DNA of 64,000 bases from Prauserella salsuginis (lineage in GTDB: Bacteria > Actinomycetota > Actinomycetes > Mycobacteriales > Pseudonocardiaceae), in NCBI RefSeq assembly GCF_024648885.1, contig NZ_JANBBF010000008.1, positions 558,001 through 622,000 on the forward strand, written 5' to 3'. The notes below the pieces were generated by a model. The model saw nothing but the letters and a program-made list of their open reading frames with translations, ran no database searches and was not told the origin of the DNA. Made by a program: the position numbers and the translations under genes. This document shows positions 15,222-24,636 of this stretch, in pieces (positions within the stretch are counted from its first letter, which is position 1; every line of letters begins with the position of its first letter).

Positions 15222-16859
15222 ATGTCCGCACCCTCTGCAGTCACCCCCGATCCCCGCCGGTCCCCAGAGATCCCCCGCATGCTGGGCCGCGGCATGACGA
15301 TGGGCGACCAGCTCGCCCGGCACTCCCGCACGATCGGCGACGAACCGGCGTTCGTCTTCGGCACCACGGTGCGCACCTACCGCGAACTCGACCAGCGGGT
15401 GAGCAGGCTCGCCAACGCCCTGCGCAACCGCGGCGTCGGGCAGGGCGACCGGATCGCCGTGCTGGGCCTGAACACGCTCGAAGTGGTCGAGGCCTTCTTC
15501 GCCGCCACGCGCGTCGGGGGCATCTGCGTGCCGGTCAACTTCCGCCTCGCGGCCGGGGAGATCGCCTACGTACTGGGCGACAGCGGCGCCGCGGCAGCCG
15601 TCGTCCACGCACCGCTGGCCGAGACCTACGCGCAGGCGGCGGCCGAACTCACCGATCCGCCGGTGTGCCTCGTCTACGGCGACGCGGCCGCGGCCGGATC
15701 CGTGCCCGGCGCCGACGAGTACGAACCGGCCCTCGGCGACGCGTCACCGGAGTTCGACGAGCTGCGCGTCGACGAGCACGACCCCGCGTTCATCATGTAC
15801 ACCTCCGGAACCACGGGGAAACCGAAAGGTGCGGTGCTGACGCACTTCAACCTCGTCATGCACGCGTTCAGCAACATGGCGACGATCGGCATCACCGGCG
15901 AGGACCGCGTGTGGATGGCCGCCGCTCCCCTGTTCCACATCGCGGGCATGTCCGGGATGCTGCCGACCCTGCTCATGGGCGGGCGCACCGTGCTGTCCCC
16001 GTCGGGCCGGTTCGACCCGGCGGGGATGCTGGACACGTTCGAACGCGAGCGTGTGTCGTCGGTGTTCCTCGTTCCCGCGCAGTGGCAGGCGATCGTCTCG
16101 GTGCCGGACATCGACCAGCGGGACCTGTCGTGCCTGAAGCAGATCTCCTGGGGTGCCGCACCGGCCTCGACGACGCTGCTGCGCACGATCATGGAGAAGT
16201 TCCCGCAGGCGGAGCTGTCGACCGCGTTCGGGCAGACCGAGTGCAGTCCGATCACCACGCTGCTGCGCGGCGAGGACTCGCTGCGCAAGATCGGCTCGGT
16301 GGGCACGCCGATGCTCAACGTCGAGGTGCGCGTGGTGGACGACGACATGAACGACGTCCCACGCGGCGAGGTCGGCGAGATCGTCTACCGCAGCCCGATG
16401 GTGATGAAGGAGTACTGGAACAAGCCCGTCGAGACGGCCGAGGTGTTCCGCGGCGGCTGGTTCCATTCCGGCGACCTGGTCCGGCAGGACGAGGACGGCT
16501 ACTTCTACGTCGTCGACCGGAAGAAGGACATGATCATCTCCGGCGGGGAGAACATCTACTGTGCCGAGGTGGAGGACGTCCTGGCGGGCCACCCGAAGAT
16601 CGCCGAGGTCGCGCTGATCGGCATGGCCGACGAGAAGTGGGGCGAGACACCGCTGGCCGTGCTCGCGCCGCACGAGAAGGGCGACCCGCCGACGGCCGCG
16701 GAGCTGGAGGAGTGGTGCACGCAGCGGCTGGCCCGCTACAAGCGGCCGCGGAAGCTGGCCGTCGTGTCCGCGCTGCCGCGCAATCCCAGCGGCAAGGTGC
16801 TCAAGACGACGCTGCGTGCGGACCGCGACTCCGGGGCGCTGCCGATCGAGGCGGTGTGA
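15222..16859 (+). CDS. acyl-CoA synthetase (AMP-forming), FadD-like
   Basis: This 545-residue ANL enzyme shows MYTSGTTGKPKGAVLTH near 205, the FGQTECSP A5 motif, GWFHSGDLVRQDEDGYFYVVDRKKDMIISGGENIY and the C-terminal LPRNPSGKVLKTTLR with the catalytic lysine. The ATG at 15222 has GAGGT upstream; earlier in-frame ATGs give unrelated Arg-rich sequence. It makes acyl-CoA from a fatty or aromatic acid with ATP. It follows the TetR gene in the same direction, then comes a phosphatase gene. Confidence 0.95.
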   Translation: MSAPSAVTPDPRRSPEIPRMLGRGMTMGDQLARHSRTIGDEPAFVFGTTVRTYRELDQRVSRLANALRNRGVGQGDRIAVLGLNTLEVVEAFFAATRVGGICVPVNFRLAAGEIAYVLGDSGAAAAVVHAPLAETYAQAAAELTDPPVCLVYGDAAAAGSVPGADEYEPALGDASPEFDELRVDEHDPAFIMYTSGTTGKPKGAVLTHFNLVMHAFSNMATIGITGEDRVWMAAAPLFHIAGMSGMLPTLLMGGRTVLSPSGRFDPAGMLDTFERERVSSVFLVPAQWQAIVSVPDIDQRDLSCLKQISWGAAPASTTLLRTIMEKFPQAELSTAFGQTECSPITTLLRGEDSLRKIGSVGTPMLNVEVRVVDDDMNDVPRGEVGEIVYRSPMVMKEYWNKPVETAEVFRGGWFHSGDLVRQDEDGYFYVVDRKKDMIISGGENIYCAEVEDVLAGHPKIAEVALIGMADEKWGETPLAVLAPHEKGDPPTAAELEEWCTQRLARYKRPRKLAVVSALPRNPSGKVLKTTLRADRDSGALPIEAV

Positions 16860-16890
16860 ACGCCGCTCACGTTCTGGAAGACTGGCGGAC

Positions 16891-17679
16891 GTGACGCATC
16901 TGGCGAACCCCGAAGGCATCCTCTGGCTCGAACTCGACGGCGCGGTCAACATCCGCGACGTCGGCGGCATCCCGACCACCGACGGCACGACGACCGCCCG
17001 CAACCGGTTGCTGCGGGCCGACAATCTGCAGGACCTGTCGGCGGCCGACCTCGGCCTGCTGGTGGACACGATCGGCCTCGACACGGTCGTCGACCTGCGC
17101 ACCGCCCACGAGATCGACGCCGAGGGGCCGGCACCACTGCGTGCGTACTCGCGCGTGCGGCATGTCCACCATTCCCTCCTGCCGGACGGCGGCGACGACG
17201 CGTTGCTGGCCCGCAACCGGGCCGACGGCGACGCCGGACCGGACGGCGAACCCGACCGCGTCGTAGCGCACTACCTCGGCTACGTCGCCCACCGGCCGGA
17301 CAGCATCGTCGGCGCACTGCGGGCGATCACGGACGCGCCGGGTGCCGCGCTGGTGCACTGTGCGGCCGGTAAGGACCGCACGGGCGTCGTCACGGCGTTC
17401 GCGCTGGAGATCGCCGGCGTCGACCGGGAGGCGATCGCCGCCGACTACGCGGCGACGGCGCACCGGATCGAGGCGATCATCGGCAGACTGCGCCGCTCGG
17501 AGACCTACCGCGAGGACATCGACCGCAAGACGATCGACGAGCACCGGCCCCGCGCCGAGTCGATGGAGCGGTTCCTGCGGGAGGTCGACGCCCGGCACGG
17601 CGGCGTGCGCCCGTACCTGCACACCCATGGTTTCGCACAGGCCGAGGTCGATCGGCTGCGCGCCAAGCTCCGCGACTGA
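16891..17679 (+). CDS. tyrosine-protein phosphatase (PtpB-like)
   Basis: The 262-residue protein has the NIRDVGGIPTTDG start typical of the mycobacterial PtpB/lipid phosphatase-like family and the signature HCAAGKDRTG with the nucleophile Cys157. The HCxxGKDR form, with Lys and Asp in the loop, is known from dual protein/phosphoinositide phosphatases. It starts at GTG 16891, 31 bp after the acyl-CoA synthetase. No signal peptide is visible, although PtpB itself is exported without one. Substrate unknown. Confidence 0.9.
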   Translation: MTHLANPEGILWLELDGAVNIRDVGGIPTTDGTTTARNRLLRADNLQDLSAADLGLLVDTIGLDTVVDLRTAHEIDAEGPAPLRAYSRVRHVHHSLLPDGGDDALLARNRADGDAGPDGEPDRVVAHYLGYVAHRPDSIVGALRAITDAPGAALVHCAAGKDRTGVVTAFALEIAGVDREAIAADYAATAHRIEAIIGRLRRSETYREDIDRKTIDEHRPRAESMERFLREVDARHGGVRPYLHTHGFAQAEVDRLRAKLRD

Positions 17680-17708
17680 CCGGACCCGCCCCCGCACGGT
17701 CGCCGCGC

Positions 17709-17738
17709 CGCCTGTCAGCGCCTGTCAGCGCCTGTCCG
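17709..17738. repeat. 10-bp tandem repeat, three units, spanning a stop codon
   Basis: CGCCTGTCAG occurs at 17709-17718 and 17719-17728, and CGCCTGTCCG at 17729-17738. The stop codon of the minus-strand methyltransferase (17725-17727) lies in the second unit. Confidence 0.8.
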
Positions 17739-18324
17739 CCGCTCGGCCGGGTGCGCGGGCGAGCAGCCGGGTCGTCGTGTCGGTCGCCTGTTCGGCCAGC
17801 ACCGTGAATCCGCTGGGCAGGCGAGCCGACAGGCCGCCGTGCGGAATGCGGTACGGATGCGGGGCCGTCTCCTCGTCCTGCGGCTCGTCCTGCCGCAGCG
17901 CCTCCCAGGCGAGTACGCCGCCCGGCGCGACGGCGGACGCGCCGGCGGTGAAGGCCGCCTCGTCCCAGAATCGGGTGGCGAGCACGAGGGCCCACGGCCC
18001 GGCATGCGCCCCACCGGCGAGCACGGGCGCCGCGTCGGCCCACACGCAGTCGATGCACGAGTCCAGTCCACGTCGCACCGCCTCATCGCGCAGCTGGGCC
18101 AGTGCCACGTCGGAGACGTCGACGACGGTCACCGCGCGACCGTCCGCCGCCAGCGCGAGAGCACTCCCCGACCGGCCGCCCGCGAGTTCGAGCACCGGCC
18201 CACCGGGCAGGCCCGCAGCCCGCGCGTCCGCGACGAGCGGGTGCGGGGCGAAGTCGGGCCGCCGCGCGGCGTACCGCTCGTTCCACCGGATCCGGTCCGC
18301 TGCGGCGGGGTCGGCGTCACGCAC
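17725..18324 (-). CDS. class I SAM-dependent methyltransferase
   Basis: The 199-residue protein opens RIRWNERYAARRPDFAPHPL, like the thiol/tellurite methyltransferase-like group, and has motif I VLELAGGRSGSALALAADG and VTVVDVSDVAL for SAM binding. The remainder carries ALVLATRFWDEAAF and a short C-terminal sheet. Start is a GTG at 18324. It is convergent with the phosphatase. The substrate cannot be inferred. Confidence 0.85.
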   Translation of the reverse strand: MRDADPAAADRIRWNERYAARRPDFAPHPLVADARAAGLPGGPVLELAGGRSGSALALAADGRAVTVVDVSDVALAQLRDEAVRRGLDSCIDCVWADAAPVLAGGAHAGPWALVLATRFWDEAAFTAGASAVAPGGVLAWEALRQDEPQDEETAPHPYRIPHGGLSARLPSGFTVLAEQATDTTTRLLARAPGRAADRR

Positions 18325-18384
18325 GACCGGCCCCGTGCCACGGCCGGCCCCGGCACGGCGCCGGATCCAGAGCCGATCCCACGC

Positions 18385-19095
18385 TCACAGCAGGCCCGAG
18401 AAGTAGTCCCAGAACCGCTGCACGACCAGGAACACGACGAGCGCGAGCCACAGCGCCAGTCCCCACACGTGGTGACGCACCGGCCGCGCCGCGATGCCGG
18501 GCAGGTGTCCGGCGGCGACGTTGTGGGCCGTGGTGTACCAGAAGACGGGGATGGTCACCGCCCACACGACGAGGCAGTACGGGCACAGCGCTCCGATCTC
18601 GTACAAGCTCTGGGTGATCAGCCAGTGCACGAACCCGACGCCGAACAGCGTGCCCGCCTGCATGCCGAGCCAGAACCACCGCGGCAACCGTGCGCGGGCC
18701 AGCACGGCCACGCCGACCGTGACCACGACGGGGAACGCCACGAGGCCGACGAGCGGGTTGGGGAAGCCGAACGCGGCCGCTTGGTCGCTCTGCATCACCG
18801 AGGTGCACGACACCGTGGCATCGAGCGTGCAGCTCGGCCGGTAGTCCGGATTCTCCAGCAGCGCGAGTTTCTCGAGCGTCAACACGAACGCGGCCGCCAG
18901 GCCGAACAGTCCGCCGATCGTCAGCACCCAGCCGGTGACGGTCCGCAACCTGCCGTCGACGGGACCGGAGTGGCCGCCGGGCCCGTCGACCACGCCGGTC
19001 TCCTCGGCCTCGCCGGTCTCGTCGGCCGGATCGCTCTCGGCGCCGTCCACCTCGCCGGCCCGCCGGCCGCCGTCGTCGCTGTTGATGCCGGACAT
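18385..19095 (-). CDS. vitamin K epoxide reductase (VKOR) family membrane protein
   Basis: The 236-residue protein has an acidic cytoplasmic leader (residues 1-50) and then five hydrophobic segments. The VKOR cysteines are in place: Cys89 and Cys97 in PSCTLDATVSCTSV and the CPYC redox centre at 171-174. Bacterial VKOR replaces DsbB: it passes electrons from DsbA-like thiol oxidases to menaquinone and so drives disulfide formation outside the membrane. The ATG at 19095 with GGAGACC upstream is preferred over the in-frame start at 19227, which would add a soluble stretch. It lies divergent to the beta-lactamase-fold gene. Confidence 0.93.
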   Translation of the reverse strand: MSGINSDDGGRRAGEVDGAESDPADETGEAEETGVVDGPGGHSGPVDGRLRTVTGWVLTIGGLFGLAAAFVLTLEKLALLENPDYRPSCTLDATVSCTSVMQSDQAAAFGFPNPLVGLVAFPVVVTVGVAVLARARLPRWFWLGMQAGTLFGVGFVHWLITQSLYEIGALCPYCLVVWAVTIPVFWYTTAHNVAAGHLPGIAARPVRHHVWGLALWLALVVFLVVQRFWDYFSGLL

Positions 19096-19267
19096 GCCCC
19101 CGGTCTCCCCTTTCTCGACCTCTGCTGCCCGCACGGTACGCACCGCCGGGTGCGCCGCGCGTGAAAGGGACGTGATCAAGCACTCGTTGAGCGGCGTCGA
19201 CGCGGCGGGATACGTTCGGTGAGGCACTTATGGACGACGACCGTCTAGGAAAGCCGGTGAGTCAACG

Positions 19268-20398
19268 TTGACGGACCCGAGCCGACACAATCCACCCGAG
19301 GGCGTCACGGTCCTCGGCACTGCCCAGTGGACCGCGTGGCAGGAGCGCACGCTGCCGCCGGTCGAGCGGGTGGCCGGCGGGATCTGGTCGGTGCCGGTGC
19401 CGATTCCCCACAACCCGCTGCGCTACACGCTCAGCTACCTCGTCGAAGGCGACGGCGGGCTGCTCGTCGTCGACCCCGGCTGGGATTCGCAGGAGGGTTG
19501 GGACGCGCTGCGGGCCGGGCTCGCCGAAGCGGGTGCCGCGGCCGCCGACGTGACCGGCATCGTCGCCACCCACATCCACCCCGACCACCACGGCCTGTCC
19601 GCACGGCTCCGCGAGACTTCCGGCGCCTGGATCGCGATGCACCCCGCGGAGCGCGACACGCTGCCCCAGCGCATGTCCGGCGCCCTCGGCGCGCACGGCA
19701 CGCTCACCGAGTGGCTGCGGAACCGGGGCGCGCCCGAGGGGGACGCCCACGAACTCGGCGGCCCGTTCGACGCGCGGGACCCGGCGGCCGCGGCGATGGC
19801 CGATCCGGATGTCCTGCTGGAGGACGGCGATCTCGTCCCGCTGGCGGGGCGGACGCTGCGCGCGGTGTGGACCCCGGGTCACACGCCAGGGCACCTGTGC
19901 CTGCAGGAGGTCGACGAGCGGTTGCTGCTGACCGGCGACCACCTGCTGCCGCGCATCACCCCGAACATCGGGCTGTACCCGGGCGGCACCGGTTCGCCGC
20001 TGGCGGACTTTCTCACCTCACTCGCGCGCACCAAGGACTTCGACGACCACGACGCGCTCCCGGCCCACGAGTATCGCTTCCGCGGACTCGGTGAGCGTGC
20101 CCGGCTGCTCGCCGACCACCACGAGCGCCGCTGCCAGGAGATCGTCGATGTGGTCGCCGACCTGGGCACCCCGACGCCGTGGCAGGTCGCGACGCACCTG
20201 ACCTGGTCCCGCCCGTGGGACGAGGTCGGGCACATGCGGATCAGCGCCCTCGCCGAAACCGAATCGCACCTCGAGCACCTCGTCGGGCAAGGCAGGCTCA
20301 CGTGGCACGGCGACCCCGGCAGCGGACCGGAGGCGCAGGCCGCGCGGATCCGGCTCGCCGCGTTTCCCACGTCGACCACCGCAAGGAGCACGACATGA
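19268..20398 (+). CDS. metallo-beta-lactamase fold hydrolase
   Basis: The 376-residue protein has the zinc-binding motif THIHPDHHG near residues 100-108, a third His in TPGHTPGH, the bridging Asp in LLTGDHLLP and a late His in ALPAHEYRF, which together complete a binuclear site. The C-terminal part (ERRCQEIVDVV...HLTWSR) is the winged-helix-like extension of the LACTB2-type group. The start is TTG 19268 with GGTGA upstream. It probably hydrolyses a thioester or other CoA-linked intermediate, since the next gene (thiolase-like fusion) starts within its stop codon. Inference from context. Confidence 0.9.
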   Translation: MTDPSRHNPPEGVTVLGTAQWTAWQERTLPPVERVAGGIWSVPVPIPHNPLRYTLSYLVEGDGGLLVVDPGWDSQEGWDALRAGLAEAGAAAADVTGIVATHIHPDHHGLSARLRETSGAWIAMHPAERDTLPQRMSGALGAHGTLTEWLRNRGAPEGDAHELGGPFDARDPAAAAMADPDVLLEDGDLVPLAGRTLRAVWTPGHTPGHLCLQEVDERLLLTGDHLLPRITPNIGLYPGGTGSPLADFLTSLARTKDFDDHDALPAHEYRFRGLGERARLLADHHERRCQEIVDVVADLGTPTPWQVATHLTWSRPWDEVGHMRISALAETESHLEHLVGQGRLTWHGDPGSGPEAQAARIRLAAFPTSTTARSTT

Positions 20399-22779
20399 CC
20401 ACCCCACGCAGCCTCGACGGTCTCGATCCCCGCACGCCCGTGCTGGTCGGCGTGGGCCAGTCCGCCGAACGCATCGACGACGCGGATTATCGCCGGCTCT
20501 CGGCGGTCGACCTGGCCGCAGAGGCGGCCCGTGCCGCGTTGGCCGACACGGGCGCGGACGCCGAAGCGGTGGCGGCGGCCGTCGACACCGCCGCCGCGAT
20601 GCGCCAGTTCGAGCATTCGACTCCCGGTGCGTTCCCGCCGCTGGGGAGCTCGGACAACTATCCGCGGTCGGTCGCGGGGCGGGTCGGCGCCGATCCGCGG
20701 CGCGCGATCCTCGACGTCGTCGGCGGGCACGGTCCGCAGCATCTGGTCAACGAGTTCGCCGCCACGATCGCCGCGGGCGAGGCCGAGGTGGCGTTGCTGT
20801 TCGGTTCCGAGGCGATCTCGACCGCCCAGCATCTCGCGTCGGCGACGGACAAGCCCGACTTCACCGAACACGTCGGCGGACAGCTCGACGACCGTGGCCG
20901 CGGCCTGCAGGGCCTGATGACCCAGGAGCTCCTCGCGGCGGGCCTGGCCGACCCGGCGGGTCAGTACGCACTGTTCGAGAACGCCCGCCGCGGCAGGCTG
21001 AAAACCTCGCGCGAGGAGTACGCGCGCGCCATGGGCGAGCTGTTCGCCCCGTTCACGGCCGTCGCAGCGCGCAATCCGTACGCCGCGGCGCCGGTCGAAC
21101 GCTCGGCCGCCGAACTGACGACGGTCACCGAGTCGAACCGGATGATCGCCGATCCGTATCCGCGCTACGTCGTCTCACGCGACAAGGTCAACCAGGGTGC
21201 GGCCGTGCTGATGATGTCGCTGTCGGCGGCGCAGCGGCTCGGGGTGCCGCGCGAGAAGTGGGTGTTCCTGCACGGCCAGGCGGATCTGCGCGAACACGCC
21301 CTCGTCGACCGGGCCGACCTCTCGTCGTATCCGGCGGCCGTCGCGGCCGTGCGGCACGCGCTCGAGGTCGCCGGCATCCGACTCGACGACGTGGCCGCGT
21401 TCGACCTCTACAGCTGCTTCCCCATCGCCGTGTTCGCGCTCTGCGACGGGCTCGGGATCGCGCCGGACGATCCGCGCGGGCTGACGCTCACCGGCGGACT
21501 GCCGTTCTTCGGCGGCGCGGGCAACAACTACTCGATGCACGCGATCGCCGAGGCCGTGACGCTGCTACGCGGCCGGCCCGGCGAGTACGGCCTCGTCGGC
21601 GCCAACGGCGGCATGCTCAGCAAGTACTCCGTCGGCGTGTACTCGACGACGCCCACGCCGTGGCGGCCCGACGACAGCGCGCGGCTGCAGTCCGAACTGG
21701 ACGCCGCCGAGAAACCGGGCCACACGAGGTATGCCGACGGCTGGGCGACGATCGAGACGTTCACCGCCGTCCACGGCCGCTCCGGCCGGCCGAAGGGCGT
21801 TGTCGTGGGCCGGTTGGAGGCCGACGGCACGCGGTTCGTCGCGGGCACCGAGCGCGGCGACGACGAGCTGCTCGACCTGCTCACGACCGGCGACCCGGTG
21901 GGCACCCGCGTGTACGCACGCTCGTTCGGTTACGGCAACCGGGTCACGCTCACCGAGGAGCGGATGAACGAGTTCCACCCGCCCCGCACTCCCGCGCTGC
22001 GCGAGTCGTACGAGCACGTGCTCGTCCGTCGAGACGGGCACGTCCTCGAGGTCACGATCAACCGTCCGGAGGCGCGCAACAGCCTGCATCCGGACGCCAA
22101 CACCGAGCTCGACGAGATCTTCGACGCCTACTTCGCCGATCCGGACCTGTGGGTCGCCATCCTGACGGGCGCCGGCGACAAGGCGTTCTCGGCGGGCAAC
22201 GACCTGAGCTACACCGCGTCCGGCAACCTGCCGTGGGCGCCGAAGAACGGGTTCGCGGGCCTCACGCATCGCGAGCACCTGCCGAAGCCGGTGATCGCGG
22301 CCGTCAACGGGTACGCCATGGGCGGCGGCCTGGAGATCGCGATGGCGTGCCACGTCGTCGTCGCCGACGAGACCGCCCGGTTCGCGCTCAGCGAGGTCAA
22401 GGTCGGGCTCATCGCCGCGGCGGGCGGCCTCGTGCGGCTGCCGCGGACCATCCCGCCGAAGCTGGCCAACGAGATGATCCTGACCGGCAAACGTCTCGAC
22501 GCCCACGAGGCGCAGCGCCACGGGCTCGTGAACCGCGTGGTCGACGCGGGCGGCGCCGTCGAGGGAGCCCGCGAGGTGGCCGCCGAGATCCTCGCCGGAT
22601 CCCCGACGTCGGTACGCGCGTCGCTGCGGTTCATGGCCGAGACCGCGGGCATCGCGGACACGGTCGAGGCGGTGAACCACCCGTCGTCGGTGATGGACCA
22701 TCTGCTGGTCGCCGAGGACACGATGGAGGGCATCGTGGCGTTCACCCAGAAACGGGAGCCGCAGTGGAAGAACCGCTGA
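20395..22779 (+). CDS. thiolase-like protein (TLP1) fused to enoyl-CoA hydratase
   Basis: One 794-residue frame holds two enzymes. Residues 1 to about 500 are a thiolase-like protein type 1 with its additional C-terminal domain (TPTPWRPDDSARLQSELDA and VHGRSGRPKGVVVGRLEADG). As in that family the catalytic Cys is missing: the thiolase motif CGSGLQ reads GGHGPQ at 110-115. Residues about 524-794 are a complete crotonase with both hydratase glutamates, Glu647 (GGGLEIA) and Glu667 (ALSEVKVG). An ATG at codon 524 (base 21964) is preceded by GAGGAG and could give a free 271-residue hydratase. It overlaps the hydrolase gene by 4 bp. Confidence 0.93.
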   Translation: MTTPRSLDGLDPRTPVLVGVGQSAERIDDADYRRLSAVDLAAEAARAALADTGADAEAVAAAVDTAAAMRQFEHSTPGAFPPLGSSDNYPRSVAGRVGADPRRAILDVVGGHGPQHLVNEFAATIAAGEAEVALLFGSEAISTAQHLASATDKPDFTEHVGGQLDDRGRGLQGLMTQELLAAGLADPAGQYALFENARRGRLKTSREEYARAMGELFAPFTAVAARNPYAAAPVERSAAELTTVTESNRMIADPYPRYVVSRDKVNQGAAVLMMSLSAAQRLGVPREKWVFLHGQADLREHALVDRADLSSYPAAVAAVRHALEVAGIRLDDVAAFDLYSCFPIAVFALCDGLGIAPDDPRGLTLTGGLPFFGGAGNNYSMHAIAEAVTLLRGRPGEYGLVGANGGMLSKYSVGVYSTTPTPWRPDDSARLQSELDAAEKPGHTRYADGWATIETFTAVHGRSGRPKGVVVGRLEADGTRFVAGTERGDDELLDLLTTGDPVGTRVYARSFGYGNRVTLTEERMNEFHPPRTPALRESYEHVLVRRDGHVLEVTINRPEARNSLHPDANTELDEIFDAYFADPDLWVAILTGAGDKAFSAGNDLSYTASGNLPWAPKNGFAGLTHREHLPKPVIAAVNGYAMGGGLEIAMACHVVVADETARFALSEVKVGLIAAAGGLVRLPRTIPPKLANEMILTGKRLDAHEAQRHGLVNRVVDAGGAVEGAREVAAEILAGSPTSVRASLRFMAETAGIADTVEAVNHPSSVMDHLLVAEDTMEGIVAFTQKREPQWKNR

Positions 22780-22812
22780 CCCCGCACCGGCCACACTGAT
22801 CGGAACCCGCCG

Positions 22813-23430
22813 ATGTCGGCACCTTCTGACCACGACCGCGCGCACGCCAGCACGGGCAGGCCACGCGATCCTGAGGTCGACCGCCGGATCGCACTGGCCG
22901 CCGTCGCCGTGTTCGGCGAGGCCGGCTGGGCGGGCTTCAGCGTCGAATCGGTCGCCCGGCAGGCGGGCGTCGGCAAAGCGTCGATCTACCTGCGCTGGGA
23001 GACGAAGGAACAGCTGCTGCTGGATGCGCTGGCCGCCCACGTAGCGCCGGTCGTCGACGCGGACACCGGTTCGCTGCGCGGTGATCTGACCGCACTGGCT
23101 CGGCAGCTGGTCGAGCTGTACGCGGGGCCGAGCAGGCAGGCCGCGCTGCGGATGATGCTCGAGGCACCGATGATCCCTGGCCTCGCCGAGCGCTGCGACC
23201 AGCTGCGGCAGGCGCAGGTGAAGGCGGCCCGCGCCATGGTGCGGCGCGGCATCCGGCGCGGGGACCTGCCCGACGACAGCTCGGTCACCCTGCTGCTCGA
23301 CACGCTGTGCGGCGGGGTGATCGCGCACATCCTGTCGACCCCTCAGCATCTGGAGGAGGCCGTCCAGGCAGGGCTGGACGAGTTCACCGAGAATCTGGTC
23401 GGCTTTCTGCTCGGCTCGACCCGCACGTAG
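22813..23430 (+). CDS. TetR/AcrR family transcriptional regulator
   Basis: The 205-residue protein has the TetR helix-turn-helix at about 16-62 (RRIALAAVAVFGEAGWAGFSVE, then VARQAGVGKASIYLRWETKEQLL) and a C-terminal ligand domain of the TetR_C_16/AcrR-like type. It follows the thiolase-hydratase fusion by 33 bp on the same strand and probably belongs to the same transcript. It may control that small operon. Confidence 0.92.
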   Translation: MSAPSDHDRAHASTGRPRDPEVDRRIALAAVAVFGEAGWAGFSVESVARQAGVGKASIYLRWETKEQLLLDALAAHVAPVVDADTGSLRGDLTALARQLVELYAGPSRQAALRMMLEAPMIPGLAERCDQLRQAQVKAARAMVRRGIRRGDLPDDSSVTLLLDTLCGGVIAHILSTPQHLEEAVQAGLDEFTENLVGFLLGSTRT

Positions 23431-23803
23431 CGGCACGGGTCGGCGGCGGGACTGGGAAGCAGGGGTCGGCGAGGGAGCTGGGTCGATGCCTCGCCCAGCA
23501 CATAGGACCGCTCCATCAGGTCGGTCATCGCCCACTGGACGTCGTAGCGCTGCCGCTGGCTCCGCGCTGCCACTGGCTCCACTCCGCGACCAGGTGGGCG
23601 AAGACCAGCCGCCGAGGCGGGCGAGAACCCTACCGCTCGGGAAGTGACTTCATGCACGAAAGCGCGGCCACGCCTCGGCATCCCGCTCGGGAAAGGTGTT
23701 CCGATCGAAACGTGTCATATCTTCGTTGTGAGCCAGGAAACCTGGCCACTCAAAAGTGGCACGCCTGTCTGTGCCGGCGGAGATCGTCAGTGTCCTCATC
23801 GGG
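23431..23803. other. non-coding stretch at the left border of a lower-G+C island
   Basis: After the TetR stop codon no convincing gene is seen for about 370 bp. From about 23640 the base composition falls compared with the flanking operons. Short open frames on both strands show no recognisable domain, good ribosome site or expected codon bias. The stretch contains the tandem hairpins at 23733-23760. Confidence 0.6.
23733..23760. mobile_element. IS21-like terminal sequence remnant (two adjacent hairpins)
   Basis: CCAGG-AAA-CCTGG (23733-23745) and GCCACT-CAAA-AGTGGC (23745-23760) stand side by side. This combination of a CCAGGAAA-type block and a GCCACTCAAAAGTGGC palindrome is what I recall from the multiple terminal repeats of actinobacterial IS21-family elements. 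No istA or istB gene is present, so at most a scar is left. The assignment rests on memory of the motif and is not secure. Confidence 0.4.
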
Positions 23804-24028
23804 TCAGTCGTCGGACCTTGCGGTTTTCCTTTGGCGCTGCTTCGCGTTCTTTCGTCCCAGCAGACTTACACCGACCAGCGCCACACCTGCAGCGGTTGCT
23901 CCTATTTGGACTGCGGTGAGACCAGCACCGTCGGCGAAGCGTGCCAAAAGCCCGAAGTCGTCGTTCCACAAACCACCGATTCCGTTGATCACCAGAACTA
24001 TTCCGACGATCTCTATTGCTGCTCGCAT
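23804..24028 (-). CDS. small hypothetical membrane protein
   Basis: The 74-residue protein has two hydrophobic segments, IEIVGIVLVINGIGGLW (about 5-21) and VQIGATAAGVALVGVSLLG (about 40-58), and a basic C-terminus (RKNAKQRQRK). A ribosome site AAAGGTGA lies close before the ATG at 24028. I do not recognise the family. Its codon use is less G+C-biased than in flanking operons, as in the rest of this island. Confidence 0.6.
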   Translation of the reverse strand: MRAAIEIVGIVLVINGIGGLWNDDFGLLARFADGAGLTAVQIGATAAGVALVGVSLLGRKNAKQRQRKTARSDD

Positions 24029-24636
24029 CAGCTCTCACCTTTCGTTGACTGATTTTCGGCCCACCCCTGACTGCCGGTTACCGCCGGCTGGGCATGGGTC
24101 ATGGGTGATATGCGCCTTGTGTGTCCGCGGGGTGTGGCTGCCCGGACATCGAGCTCGACGATGAGGCCTTGTGGCACCTCGACCTCGACCCGGGGGTCGC
24201 AGATCGACTCCGACGCGGGCGTCGCAGATCACTGTGCCGTGGCATCCGGCCTCGATCCCTGAGCGTCATTGTCGAGCTCCCATTTGAGCTTTCTGAACTC
24301 TGCTGAATGTGCGAACCAGCGGGTGACCGGATGTCCTCGCCATGGGTTGCGATGACACGAGTGCCAACTTCGTTCGTCCTGAGGCGCGGGTTTCGCCGGT
24401 GCAGGCGAAGGTCTTGGCGCCCGGAACTGAACTCGATACTTCTGTGGAACAGCCGGCCGAACCCAAGCGACGCGAGGGACACGGTGACGGAGAGAAGTAA
24501 GAACCTGCCAGCCGGTCGGCGTGGGAGGATGTGTGTCTCTTTTCATTGCCGCTCTCCGGACGTTCGGTGGGTTTCAGGAGCAAGGGACGGTTCCGGCCGA
24601 GGAGCGCGGCGACAGCTGATGGCGGCGCGTTGCTCA
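24029..24636. other. intergenic region without recognisable gene
   Basis: About 600 bp between the small membrane protein and the GAP-family gene. Open frames occur on both strands (for example 24229-24546 minus) but none matches a known family or has a good ribosome site. A short direct repeat (GTCGCAGATC, at about 24196 and 24223) is present. It may be decayed coding DNA. Confidence 0.5.

Noticed and set aside
20179-20394. Upstream extension of the thiolase-like fusion
   Set aside because: It overlaps the end of the beta-lactamase-fold gene in another frame; the ATG at 20395 has an AAGGAG ribosome site and gives the family N-terminus.
24229-24546. Minus-strand 105-codon frame in the island
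   Set aside because: Pro/Arg-rich sequence without recognisable family or ribosome site; left as unexplained intergenic DNA.
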